Part shown: piece after piece, positions 7,292 to 14,717 of the stretch | Layout of the letters: the number at the start of each line of letters is the position of its first letter | Numbering within the stretch: the first letter of the stretch is position 1 | NCBI GenBank assembly: GCA_002500765.1 | Contig: DLSX01000209.1 | Coordinates: 25,594 to 46,498 of the forward strand | Direction of reading: 5' to 3' | DNA: 20,905 bases | Origin: Neorhizobium sp. UBA7851 | GTDB lineage: Bacteria > Pseudomonadota > Alphaproteobacteria > Rhizobiales > Rhizobiaceae | Translations under genes and position numbers: made by a program | The notes under the pieces: generated by a model | Told to the model about the DNA's origin: nothing | What the model saw: only the letters and a program-made list of their open reading frames with translations | Databases searched by the model: none

Positions 7292-7774
7292 TTGCAGCCT
7301 AAGAACGCGAGCGTAATGGGTGCCGTGAAGAAGGTCGCCGATCAAGCCGCTGCAGAAGGCAGAACCGTCATCATTGCCGGAGACTACAATACCGGCTTCG
7401 AACCATGGAAGGCCGAAACGAAATTTGCGGATTGCGACCTCCAGCCACTCGAATGCAGGCAGCCCCCCTTCCCGGCATCCGTATGCATTGGGGACGGCTT
7501 CGACGATACATTCGCGATACTCTCGAAGACGCTGGTCGGAACCGAAAAAATCAAGGTGCTTACGGAAGGTCTCGATCGCACCCGTGAGGAAAAGAAGTTC
7601 GCGGACGCCGCGATCGATCACCTCACGGTGCGTACCGGGAGTGCATCGAAGTTTCGGGCACCCGGACTCTCCTGCCCGGATCCGCAGTCAAATGGAAAGA
7701 CTGCAGCGGCAGCTCGATCGTGCCAGCTACACGGATCTGACCACTTTGCCATAGCGACAGACTGCGTTCCGTGA
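7292..7774 (+). pseudogene. Endonuclease/exonuclease/phosphatase family, C-terminal fragment
   Basis: About 160 residues matching the C-terminal half of an EEP-superfamily (DNase I-like) protein. GRTVIIAGDYNT carries the catalytic Asp/Asn pair, AAIDHLTV is the late core strand and HGSDHFAI is the C-terminal His-bearing motif. The N-terminal half with the conserved Asn and Glu metal ligands is missing, and the in-frame codon at 7283-7285 is TGA. Only 139 bp separate this frame from the divergent DedA gene, so the missing half cannot be present locally. The nominal TTG start is therefore artificial. It is best read as a remnant left by a deletion or rearrangement; an expressed truncated protein would lack catalytic residues. 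Confidence 0.65.
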
Positions 7775-7968
7775 ACTGAAGAGGCATGAGACCGTCGGTC
7801 CTGCTACCAAATTGTCTCCATCCGAAAAGCCCCCGCCCCTCTGTCGCACAGTGGACTAAGAGAGATTTGTGTCAGAAGACTTGTACGTGCCGCGAACACG
7901 AATTCGCGAGGAAGGAGAACGATCCGTCGATCGATCCGTTCGTTGTCGACATCGAAGGGAGATTTGAG

Positions 7969-8388
7969 ATGAAGACGATCGCAGCAGCACTCGCTGTCAC
8001 GTTGGGTACGATCGTTCAGGCATCTGCCATGGACAGCCTATCGCAGTATGACTGGAAGAACAGGGTTCTCGTTCTCTTCGGTGATCCCGAGGATCTCGAC
8101 ATGAGGCGTCAGATTGAGTTGCTGCGCGCGCAGACTGACGAACTGTCCGAGCGGGACATGATCGTTCTCCAAGTCTCCGGTGACGTTGTCAAAGCCATCC
8201 ACGGTCGGGGTGACAACCTGCATGCTGAGAAGCTCCGGGCCGACGCCGATATCCAGAGTGACGGGTTCCACGCGATTCTGGTCGGTAAAGATGGAGGAGT
8301 GAAACTGCGCAGCAACAAGGTCGTGGGCGACGTCGAAATGTTTGATTTCATCGATCGAATGCCAATGCGGCGTGCAGGCCAGAGCTAG
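7969..8388 (+). CDS. Secreted DUF4174 protein
   Basis: A 139-residue protein with a Sec signal peptide (MKTIAAALAVTLGTIVQASA, cleavage after residue 20) followed by a DUF4174-like domain. The core shows YDWKNRVLVLFGDPEDLDMR, then a thioredoxin-like alternation of strands and helices, and near the end GFHAILVGKDGGVKLRSNK. The family is small and periplasmic, of unknown function, with a thioredoxin-like look but no CxxC here. The ATG at 7969 has a strong Shine-Dalgarno (AAGGGAG, spacing 7); upstream in-frame starts add a non-homologous tail. The stop overlaps by 4 bases (CTAG) the stop of the converging gene at 8385. The 194 bp upstream (7775-7968) hold no other gene. Confidence 0.82.
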   Translation: MKTIAAALAVTLGTIVQASAMDSLSQYDWKNRVLVLFGDPEDLDMRRQIELLRAQTDELSERDMIVLQVSGDVVKAIHGRGDNLHAEKLRADADIQSDGFHAILVGKDGGVKLRSNKVVGDVEMFDFIDRMPMRRAGQS

Positions 8389-8630
8389 AAATCCTGTTGC
8401 TGCTCCAGCAGTCTACGCCAACGGCTGACGTAGCCTTCGACGAATTGCTGCTGCATCCCCGACAAAGCCAAACGGTGCGAAAGGACATCGAGATCGAAAT
8501 CCTTGAGCGGTGTATCGGGCGGGAAATGCTTTGTCGCATATCTGAAGGTCTCCTCCCAGCTCCTCCTGACACCGACGGACTCGTCTTGAACGCGAGGGCG
8601 GTGGAGTTCGATCAGCTCTCCAAGGGTCAT
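8385..8630 (-). CDS. Orphan small protein resembling a tyrosine-recombinase core-binding domain
   Basis: An 81-residue predicted protein starting with MTLGELIELHRPRVQ. The pattern TLGELIE, a Trp/Arg helix (VRRSWEETFRYATKHFP), then TPLKDFDLDVLSHRLALSG and a final VEGYVSRWRRLLEQQ helix resembles the SAM-like core-binding domain at the N-terminus of phage-type integrases. The catalytic domain that should follow is absent: the frame ends at 8385, overlapping the DUF4174 stop by 4 bp. It lies 77 bp downstream of the Nudix gene on the same strand and may be the last gene of that operon. The Shine-Dalgarno is weak. It could be a remnant of an integrase or a genuine stand-alone DNA-binding protein. 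The resemblance is judged by eye. Confidence 0.55.
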   Translation of the reverse strand: MTLGELIELHRPRVQDESVGVRRSWEETFRYATKHFPPDTPLKDFDLDVLSHRLALSGMQQQFVEGYVSRWRRLLEQQQDF

Positions 8631-8707
8631 GTTCAATCCGCTCAAATCCCGCCTTGACCGATCAGCGAAACCGTTCGGCTCGGCCCGATGACTGTACCGC
8701 ACGCCTT

Positions 8708-9463
8708 TCAGTCTTCTGCAAGGCGATCCAAGAGGTCGCGACAAACGACGGCTGAGTTGTACTTGAACCGGTCTCCTCCATCGAGAAGATTGATCATCTC
8801 GGGCGCAGATACAAGTATGCTCTCGATCAGCTCACCGTCGTGAAGAACGGGCACAAAGGTTTCTGGAAGCCAGAGATCGTAGATGATCAGACGCTCAAGG
8901 TGATGCCCCTCCGACGACGTGTAGGAAATGTCGAAACGCTTCACCTCCTCGATCCCAGCGAGATCTGCCGAATGCAGACCTGCCTCTTCGCCAGCCTCCA
9001 TGATCACTGTTTCCATGACGGTCTTGCCATGTGGCTGGCCGCCAGCAACCATGGTGTCGAGATGCAGGGGTGATGCCCTTCGATCCGCGGCGCGGCGCGC
9101 AAGCCAGATTTTTGGCCCGGAAATCGATCGCACCAGCCCGTTGATGTGAACCTTCACGCCACGGAAGCCGAAGGTTCGAAGAAGACTCCGATCGACGGTG
9201 GCAACCGCTTCTCCGTCAAAATCGGTCAGGATCGGCATGGTCTCTTTACGTATCGGCGCGACGAGGTCGAAGGGCGCGAGCGTCTCATGCGCGGCCGCGA
9301 AGGCAAGCTCCAGGCTGCCTGGGTCGCCCGGCAGTACAAGCCGGTCTTCATGCAGTTCGATTCCTGCTGACTTACTCAGCAAATTTGCGGTTCTGGAAAG
9401 AACTGAACCGACCGGATCACCGATCGAATCCATGAAGACCGGGAGCAGATTATGTGAGGACAT
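8708..9463 (-). CDS. Nudix hydrolase, thiamin pyrophosphokinase-related (DUF4743) type
   Basis: 251 residues in two parts. The N-terminal ~115 residues match the DUF4743 layout (VGSVLSRTANLL near 18-29, FDGEAVATVDRSLLRTFG near 82-99, then GVKVHINGLVR). The C-terminal Nudix domain has its box at 141-163: GGQPHGKTVMETVIMEAGEE then AGL. Relative to the classical box (Gx5Ex7REUxEExGU) the first Glu is Lys and the Arg is Met, while the metal-binding E..EE cluster is kept. Characterised relatives (yeast YJR142W, the Nudix part of S. pombe Tnr3, bacterial homologues) hydrolyse oxy- and oxo-thiamin diphosphates, protecting against thiamin damage. It lies 42 bp behind the ABC ATPase gene and is probably co-transcribed with it. 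The substrate here is inferred from family only. Confidence 0.82.
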   Translation of the reverse strand: MSSHNLLPVFMDSIGDPVGSVLSRTANLLSKSAGIELHEDRLVLPGDPGSLELAFAAAHETLAPFDLVAPIRKETMPILTDFDGEAVATVDRSLLRTFGFRGVKVHINGLVRSISGPKIWLARRAADRRASPLHLDTMVAGGQPHGKTVMETVIMEAGEEAGLHSADLAGIEEVKRFDISYTSSEGHHLERLIIYDLWLPETFVPVLHDGELIESILVSAPEMINLLDGGDRFKYNSAVVCRDLLDRLAED

Positions 9464-9505
9464 TTCGTTTCTATCTATTCGTATGACCTGGGGAAGCTGT
9501 GGACA

Positions 9506-10564
9506 TCACGTGGCGAACGTCGCCGCGTCCTTGCTTGAGAAGCAGAACGACAGCTCATCGCCGACGGCACAGCGGAACGGCACGAGCACTGAGAACTGGC
9601 TCTGGCCGACGCGAAGCGAAACCCGCCACTGGCGCCCTTCGTAGAGCGTGCTCGCGACCGTGCCGGACAGGCGGTTGTCCAGATCGGTCGCGTCGTTATC
9701 GAAGCGTATCGAAGTCGGGTGGAGCATCAGCAGGACTTCGGCATCCGGTACGATCGAAGAATGCGAGGGAAAATCAAAGCGAATTTCCTGCCCGCCGATG
9801 TCTCCGATATACCCCGCATCATCCCTCCGGGGCCTGGCCACTTCGAGACGGACATCATATCCGGCAAGCATTGCTACCCATTGTGAAGAGGGCGACGAGA
9901 ACAAAGCCTCGGGATGTCCCTGCTGTTCGATCCTCCCGGAACGCATTACGATGAGGCGATCCGCAAAGGAGCTCGCTTCCAGTGGGTCGTGCGTGACGTA
10001 AAGGACCGTAGTGTCCAATGTCCGGAACAGCTCTGCGAATTCGAGCCTCATCTCCGTCCGCAACTGGACATCGAGGTTCGAAAGCGGTTCATCAAGAAGC
10101 AGGATTCGAGGATCCGTGGCCAAAGCCCGGGCGATCGCGACGCGCTGCTGCTGCCCGCCGGACAGCTGTGACGGCAGTCTTTCCGCCAACGTCTCGATCC
10201 GCATCAGGCGAAGAAGATCGGATACCTTTTTTTCTCGATCGACCCGGTTCAAACTCGCCAGACCGTACCCGACAATATTGCCGACCCGCATGTGGGGCCA
10301 GAGAGCATAATCCTGGAACACCATGTTGATCGAACGCCGATGGGTCGGAACCACTTGACTTCTCGATGAAACGGTTTCTCCGCCTATGGAAATCTCACCT
10401 CCATCCGGCGCATCGAGACCCGCTACCAACCGCAACAATGTCGATTTTCCGCAACCCGAAGGTCCAACGATCGATGCCACCTCCCCGCGCGCTTGGTGGA
10501 TCGTCAGGTCGTCCAGGACCGTATTGTCGCCGATGCGCCGCACAAGGTTAGTGATCTCAAGCAT
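9506..10564 (-). CDS. ABC transporter ATP-binding protein (iron/thiamine/phosphonate class importer)
   Basis: The 352-residue cytoplasmic ATPase of the importer. All nucleotide-binding motifs are intact: Walker A GPSGCGKST (34-42), Q-loop MVFQDYALWPH (81-91), signature LSGGQQQR (134-141), Walker B ILLLDEPLSNLD (154-165) and the H-loop in VLYVTHDPLEA. Residues after about 240 form a TOBE-type regulatory domain, as in FbpC/PotA/CysA-like ATPases. The ATG at 10564 lies inside the 3' end of the permease gene (8-bp overlap) with AAGGA about 8 bases upstream, so the two are translationally coupled. The substrate cannot be read from the ATPase alone. Confidence 0.95.
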   Translation of the reverse strand: MLEITNLVRRIGDNTVLDDLTIHQARGEVASIVGPSGCGKSTLLRLVAGLDAPDGGEISIGGETVSSRSQVVPTHRRSINMVFQDYALWPHMRVGNIVGYGLASLNRVDREKKVSDLLRLMRIETLAERLPSQLSGGQQQRVAIARALATDPRILLLDEPLSNLDVQLRTEMRLEFAELFRTLDTTVLYVTHDPLEASSFADRLIVMRSGRIEQQGHPEALFSSPSSQWVAMLAGYDVRLEVARPRRDDAGYIGDIGGQEIRFDFPSHSSIVPDAEVLLMLHPTSIRFDNDATDLDNRLSGTVASTLYEGRQWRVSLRVGQSQFSVLVPFRCAVGDELSFCFSSKDAATFAT

Positions 10565-12329
10565 TCTGCGGTTCCTTGGACTTTCGGGCTGGCTTGTCGA
10601 ACGCGAACGCTGCGGTTACGACAGATTTCAAAACGAGGATGATCACCACCGTGACCGCGCCTGCTACAAATGTTGCCGCCGTGGATACGCCAAAATCTCC
10701 CTGCTCGAACGCACGGTTGACGTAGACCGGAAGGACACTCAGCCGTGGCGGTCGAAGGATCGCATTGATGGCAAGGTCGAAGACCGCGGATCCGAAGGCT
10801 GCGAGCGTTGCGGATATGAGAGCAATCGCCGTTAGTGGGATGACGACCGTCATCAGGCGGCGGACCATTCCCGCACCATTCGTCGCCGCTGCATGGAGCA
10901 TCGTTGATGGAAGCTGGGCGAAGGAGCCGAGCATGATCCGGATCGCGTAAGGGATTGCACCCGCGGTCCCCGCAAGGATCAGGATCGAAGGATGGCCATA
11001 GAGGTTCATGCCCAACCGATCGAAAGCCGGAGAATTCCAGATGAAGATGTAGCCGATACCCAGCACGACGCCGGGAACGGCCAGGCTCAGCGTGCAGGTC
11101 AGATCGATCAAGCGGTTGAGGCCGAATTTCGAGAACGTGAGGATATAGGCTGCGAGGAATGCGATCACGGCACTGCAGATCGCGGCCCCTGCGGCGATCC
11201 ATAGTGAGGACTTCAGTGCATCCAGGAAACGGCTGGTGTCGTTGAACACGGCCGCATAATTCTCCAGCGTCCAGGAGATCGATCCGGCCGCTGACATCGT
11301 GCCATTCGAGATCGAGACGATGAAGCTGGCTCCAAGCGGGATGACGATCGCCAGGCAGATGATCGCGAAAGCGTAGAGATCGGCGATCCAACCCCATTTG
11401 GAGTAACTCGCCTGCGATTGTTTCGCCCGGGCCGTGAGGAAATCGAAACGGCGACGGCGGATAAGATAGAAATAGAGGCAGACGGCCAGCAGCAGCAACG
11501 CGGTCACGTAGAATGCGAGTATGCCCGCCTGATCGAACCGGATCGGCGACTGGTTGATCGCCACATAGATCGCATAGGTCAGCGTCGGGAACCTGTAGGT
11601 TGTTGCCAGAGCGGCAGGAAGCCCGAAGTCTCCAATCACGTCTATGAAGATCAGAACGCAACCAGACAGTACGGCAGGCATCAGCAGCGGCAGATGGATC
11701 GTCCGGAAAACCCGCGCCGGTCCTGCACCCGAGAGGCTGGCAGCATGGCCGAGATCATCTAGTCGCCACTGCAGCCCCGCAGAGACCGCGAGATACGCGA
11801 GTGGAAATGCCTTCAGACTCATCACGACGGCAAGCCCGCCAGGATTGAACACCGCGTCCGTCACGAACCCCATGCCGAGCCACTGGTTCGCAATCCCTGC
11901 CCTGCCCGCGAACAGCATCCAGCCCTGAGCGATAACGAACGAAGGCAGGATCAGAATGAGCCATGCTGAGATGTCGATCAGGCTGGCACTCGCCATGCGT
12001 ATCCGGTGCCTCAAGAAGGCCAGGCTCGTGCCGATCGCGCCACCGAGAACGGCTGCGAACAGACTGAGCTTGAGCGAGTTCAGAAGCGCCTGCTTCCAAA
12101 GAGGCCTGCTAAAGATGTCCAGGAGGCTGGCAGGTGTCGAAGATCGAACACCCGACGTGAGCGCGCCCGGCATGAATGCCTGCAGCAGCACGGCTCCGAG
12201 AGGAGCGAGGATCAGCACGAAAAGGGCGAAAACGACGACACTTCCGAGAACCGTTTCAGCCTTCGGAAGGGCAAATGAAAGCAGGCGACGCTCGCTCGTC
12301 GGTTTCGCCCGCACGCTGGTAATCGACAT
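10557..12329 (-). CDS. ABC transporter permease, two fused membrane domains
   Basis: A 590-residue inner-membrane protein with about 12 transmembrane helices in two homologous halves, the FbpB/ThiP-type arrangement in which one polypeptide supplies both membrane domains. Each half carries the cytoplasmic EAA-like loop that contacts the ATPase: AASLSGAGPARVFRTIHLPL (about 196-215) and AAATNGAGMVRRLMTVVIPL (about 480-499). The N-terminal ~25 residues are a cytoplasmic tail. The start ATG 12329 has a GGA about 9 bases upstream. It is separated from the binding-protein gene by 73 bp containing a strong hairpin (12360-12388), and its 3' end overlaps the ATPase gene by 8 bp. The fused architecture fits iron(III), thiamine and related importers. 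Confidence 0.93.
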   Translation of the reverse strand: MSITSVRAKPTSERRLLSFALPKAETVLGSVVVFALFVLILAPLGAVLLQAFMPGALTSGVRSSTPASLLDIFSRPLWKQALLNSLKLSLFAAVLGGAIGTSLAFLRHRIRMASASLIDISAWLILILPSFVIAQGWMLFAGRAGIANQWLGMGFVTDAVFNPGGLAVVMSLKAFPLAYLAVSAGLQWRLDDLGHAASLSGAGPARVFRTIHLPLLMPAVLSGCVLIFIDVIGDFGLPAALATTYRFPTLTYAIYVAINQSPIRFDQAGILAFYVTALLLLAVCLYFYLIRRRRFDFLTARAKQSQASYSKWGWIADLYAFAIICLAIVIPLGASFIVSISNGTMSAAGSISWTLENYAAVFNDTSRFLDALKSSLWIAAGAAICSAVIAFLAAYILTFSKFGLNRLIDLTCTLSLAVPGVVLGIGYIFIWNSPAFDRLGMNLYGHPSILILAGTAGAIPYAIRIMLGSFAQLPSTMLHAAATNGAGMVRRLMTVVIPLTAIALISATLAAFGSAVFDLAINAILRPPRLSVLPVYVNRAFEQGDFGVSTAATFVAGAVTVVIILVLKSVVTAAFAFDKPARKSKEPQNA

Positions 12330-12359
12330 TGAGAAGTTCCGGATGTTTCAATCGGTAAT

Positions 12360-12388
12360 GCGGGCCGTCATCGGTTGTGACGACCCGC
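12360..12388 (-). promoter_or_regulatory. Intercistronic hairpin between binding-protein and permease genes
   Basis: GCGGG-C-CGTCA pairs with TGACG-A-CCCGC: an 11-position stem with a single mismatch and a 7-base loop, placed in the 73-bp gap between the binding protein and permease. There is no T-run on the minus strand. Hairpins here in importer operons commonly protect the upstream transcript or reduce readthrough so that the binding protein is made in excess; that role is inferred. Confidence 0.5.
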
Positions 12389-12402
12389 TTAGACCGCGAC
12401 CT

Positions 12403-13416
12403 CTAGCGGACGGCCTGGTCAGCGAACCAGGTCTTGATGGCTTCCTCATTCGAAGCGGCAAAAGCTGGCGGAGCGACGTTGTACACAGCACCTTCCGGCG
12501 GTCCGTCGGCGCGGCGACCCGCCCCCGTCACAGTGGGTTCGAACAAGCCGTCCGCACCAGCGCTGTCCTGCAGGTGTTTCTGGGTGCCGGGCTCGAGGAG
12601 CCATTCCACGAACGCCTGCGATGCTTCCGGTCGCTTTGTCTTGGCCTGTACCCCGACACCGCGGACGGAGGCCGGGGCACCATCCTTGGGCCAGACGATG
12701 CTGATCGGCGCGCCACCTGCCTTGAGAGAGTAGGCAACCTGGGAGGTCAGAAGCGCGACGGAGATATCACCCGATGTCAGCGCCTTGCCGACAGGGCCAT
12801 TGGTCCGGAACACGCGCAGGCCGTTTTCGAACAGCCCCGAGAACATCTGGCGGGCTTTGTCTTCACCCATCGAATAGAAAAGCTGGGCGACGCAGGGATA
12901 GGCCGGGGCAGCAACGGCCGGATCCGCCATGCCGACCTTGCCGGAATAGGCCGCGTCGAGCAGGTCTTCGAAACCCGTCGGTGCATTGCTGACGAGGTCG
13001 CTCCTGAAGGCAAGCACGCAGGACGCCGCCATCCCGATCGGGAACCACGACTTGTCTTCCGGCATCTGGGCCTTGCCGATCTCGTTCAGGTTGCCGAGGT
13101 TTCGCGGCTCCATCATGCGCTTGAGCTGTCCCTGTTCGGCAAGGGAGAAGAGTGCGTTGGAGCCATTGAAGATCACAGCGTCCCATTGCGGATTTGCAGC
13201 TTCGGCTGCAATGCGTGCCAAGAGCTCTCCACCACTCATCTGAACGACATCGACGTCACGGCCGGTATCGGCCTTGAAGCGATCCTTGAGCACGTTTTCG
13301 AAGTCGTTCGTATAAAGGACGATGGGACCTGGCGTGTCGTCGGCGTGGGCAGGCATAGAGAACAGGCTGGCCGCACCGAGAATGGCTGCCCCTGCAACCT
13401 TGAATATTGGATTCAT
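12403..13416 (-). CDS. ABC transporter periplasmic substrate-binding protein
   Basis: A 337-residue type-II periplasmic binding protein of the ferric-iron/thiamine/phosphonate class. It begins with a Sec signal peptide (MNPIFKVAGAAILGAASLF... ending AHA-DD, cleavage near residue 24). The mature start IVLYTNDFENVLKDRFKADT and SGGELLARIAAEAANPQWDA are typical of FbpA/ThiB/PhnS-like proteins. The C-terminal Tyr pair used by FbpA to bind iron is not obvious, so iron is not favoured. ATG 13416 has an excellent Shine-Dalgarno (AAGGAGAGG, 5-base spacing), which marks it as the true start even though the same frame stays open upstream through the LysR gene (one frame, 12403-14481, 692 codons). It is the first gene of the importer proper, followed by permease, ATPase and Nudix. 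Confidence 0.88.
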   Translation of the reverse strand: MNPIFKVAGAAILGAASLFSMPAHADDTPGPIVLYTNDFENVLKDRFKADTGRDVDVVQMSGGELLARIAAEAANPQWDAVIFNGSNALFSLAEQGQLKRMMEPRNLGNLNEIGKAQMPEDKSWFPIGMAASCVLAFRSDLVSNAPTGFEDLLDAAYSGKVGMADPAVAAPAYPCVAQLFYSMGEDKARQMFSGLFENGLRVFRTNGPVGKALTSGDISVALLTSQVAYSLKAGGAPISIVWPKDGAPASVRGVGVQAKTKRPEASQAFVEWLLEPGTQKHLQDSAGADGLFEPTVTGAGRRADGPPEGAVYNVAPPAFAASNEEAIKTWFADQAVR

Positions 13417-14481
13417 CAAAACCTCTCCTTCCGGGTCGATCGAGGCATCGCGCCGAGGTCGAATGCCTTCGTACGCTCCACCCTTAGGGGCCGTATATGA
13501 CGGCTGGGTCCTGATGTCGGGATGCAATGTCGGAACCAGCAGTTCCGTTTTTGGAACAGCAAGATTGAATCGAGCCGTAGAGACGCTGAAACTCTCCTTG
13601 ACCATTATCTCCAGCGAAGTCGCAACCTCGCGAACTGCAGCGCCGGGGAAGCTCACTGATTGGGTCAGGAGGCTGATAGCAACCTCGTCCGCCATCCAAC
13701 CGGGCAGCACATCGACCAGCCTGCCATCCGCGATCATCGACGCGCACACGAAGTCGGGAACGATTCCGATCCCCGCTCCGGCTCTGACGGCATCAAGGAT
13801 CAGGTCGAGATCGTGCGACCGTATCCTCGGGCTGTGGGCGACTTCGGTTGTGGTCTGCCCGGTGCTGCGGAAGCAGAGGTTCTTCCAGTCCCGACCCGGA
13901 TCGAATGCGACAAGATCGAAATGCACGAGCGACTCCGGACAGGATGGCAGCCCCTTTCGCCTCACCCATTGTGGCACGGCGACTGCTCGCAAGGCGGTCG
14001 TCCCTATCCGTTTCTGTTTGAGCAACGAGTCCTGGAGCTGCCCGCGATGCAGTCGAATGGTGACGTCGAAACCGCCTCGGGCCTGATCGTCGTGGCGGTC
14101 AGCGATCTCAAGAGACATGTTGATCCCCGCGTGGCGTCGGGCGATGTCGCAAGCAAGATTTCCGGCGCAGGTGCGGAATGCCGAGGACAGGCTCACCCGC
14201 ACGTCTCCGACAGGTTCCCTGTTGCCTCCAAGGAAGCTTGCCTCGGCCGCGTAGCCCGCGGAGGCGACTTCCTGGCAATGAAGAAGGAAGCGATGACCGA
14301 AATCCGTCAGCGTGAAGCTGTCGTTGTTCCTTTCCACGAGCATCGATTTGAGCTGGGTTTCAAGTCCGGACAGCCTGCGGCTCAGCGTCGACTTGGGAAG
14401 GTTCAGAGCACGGCTGGCGCGGGCAATTCCACCGTGTTCGGCGATCAGTGAGAATAGGCGGAGATCGTTGAGGTCGAGCAT
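13417..14481 (-). CDS. LysR-family transcriptional regulator (no stop before the next gene)
   Basis: A LysR-type regulator. Residues 1-60 are the winged helix-turn-helix (LNDLRLFSLIAEHGGIARAS...LPKSTLSRRLSGLE) and about 90-295 form the two-lobed effector-binding domain (VGDVRVSLSSAFRT; AVRAGAGIGIVPDFVC). A normal LysR would end near residue 295-305. Here the frame continues without a stop through about 55 non-conserved residues into the binding-protein start at 13416, so the nominal ORF is 12403-14481; the true C-terminus is unknown. It may be a fusion by readthrough, a lost stop or a frameshift. The regulator precedes the operon on the same strand rather than divergently, which is unusual. 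It probably controls the importer and itself; a palindrome lies 45 bp upstream of its start. Confidence 0.8.
13531..13557. promoter_or_regulatory. Alternating inverted repeats upstream of the binding-protein gene
   Basis: On the + strand CGGAAC (13531-13536), GTTCCG (13542-13547) and GGAAC (13553-13557) follow one another, so the middle copy can pair with either neighbour (5-6 bp stems, loops of about 5-6 bases). The set lies about 115 bp upstream of the binding-protein ATG, inside the non-conserved stretch after LysR. It could be a regulator-binding site or alternative RNA hairpins. The T-run beside it is on the + strand, so it is not a minus-strand intrinsic terminator. Confidence 0.4.
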
Positions 14482-14525
14482 GTGGGCCGTCTTGTTGGAT
14501 GACGGCAGACATTACGAATGTTTCA

Positions 14526-14541
14526 TGACAAGCAATTGTCA
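14526..14541. promoter_or_regulatory. Perfect palindrome upstream of lysR (candidate operator)
   Basis: TGACAA-GCAA-TTGTCA, 6-bp perfect arms, 45 bp upstream of the LysR start codon. The position fits autoregulation by LysR. It is not a strict T-N11-A box, so the assignment is tentative. The rest of the 236-bp gap (14482-14717) shows no gene. Confidence 0.35.
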
Positions 14542-14717
14542 CCCGGGATTGAGACTCGCACATCATCAACGGCGACCAACCGGGTCTGCGCGAAATCTCA
14601 GGTGCGTCTGAACTCTCGACCTTGTCGTTGGTGTATATCAACTGCAGCCATCGTTAACCCAGCCCGTCCGTAAAGGCCTACAGACAGATTCCATTTTCAA
14701 ATGCAACGAAGACAATA

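Noticed and set aside
6980..7621. 213-codon minus-strand frame upstream of the DedA gene
   Set aside because: It is antisense to the EEP fragment and runs in another frame through the DedA 5' end; composition and lack of motifs mark it as a shadow.
10504..11661. 385-codon minus-strand frame across the permease gene
   Set aside because: Cys/Arg/Asp-rich shadow of the 590-aa permease, which has clear helices and coupling loops.
11956..13500. 514-codon plus-strand frame opposite the permease and binding-protein genes
   Set aside because: Antisense to two well-supported genes, low-complexity basic composition, no motif and no ribosome site.
13417..13580. Possible TPP (thiamin) riboswitch before the binding-protein gene
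   Set aside because: The conserved CUGAGA and the later ACCUGAUC-like THI-box blocks are not present in this stretch, so no riboswitch supports thiamin specificity.
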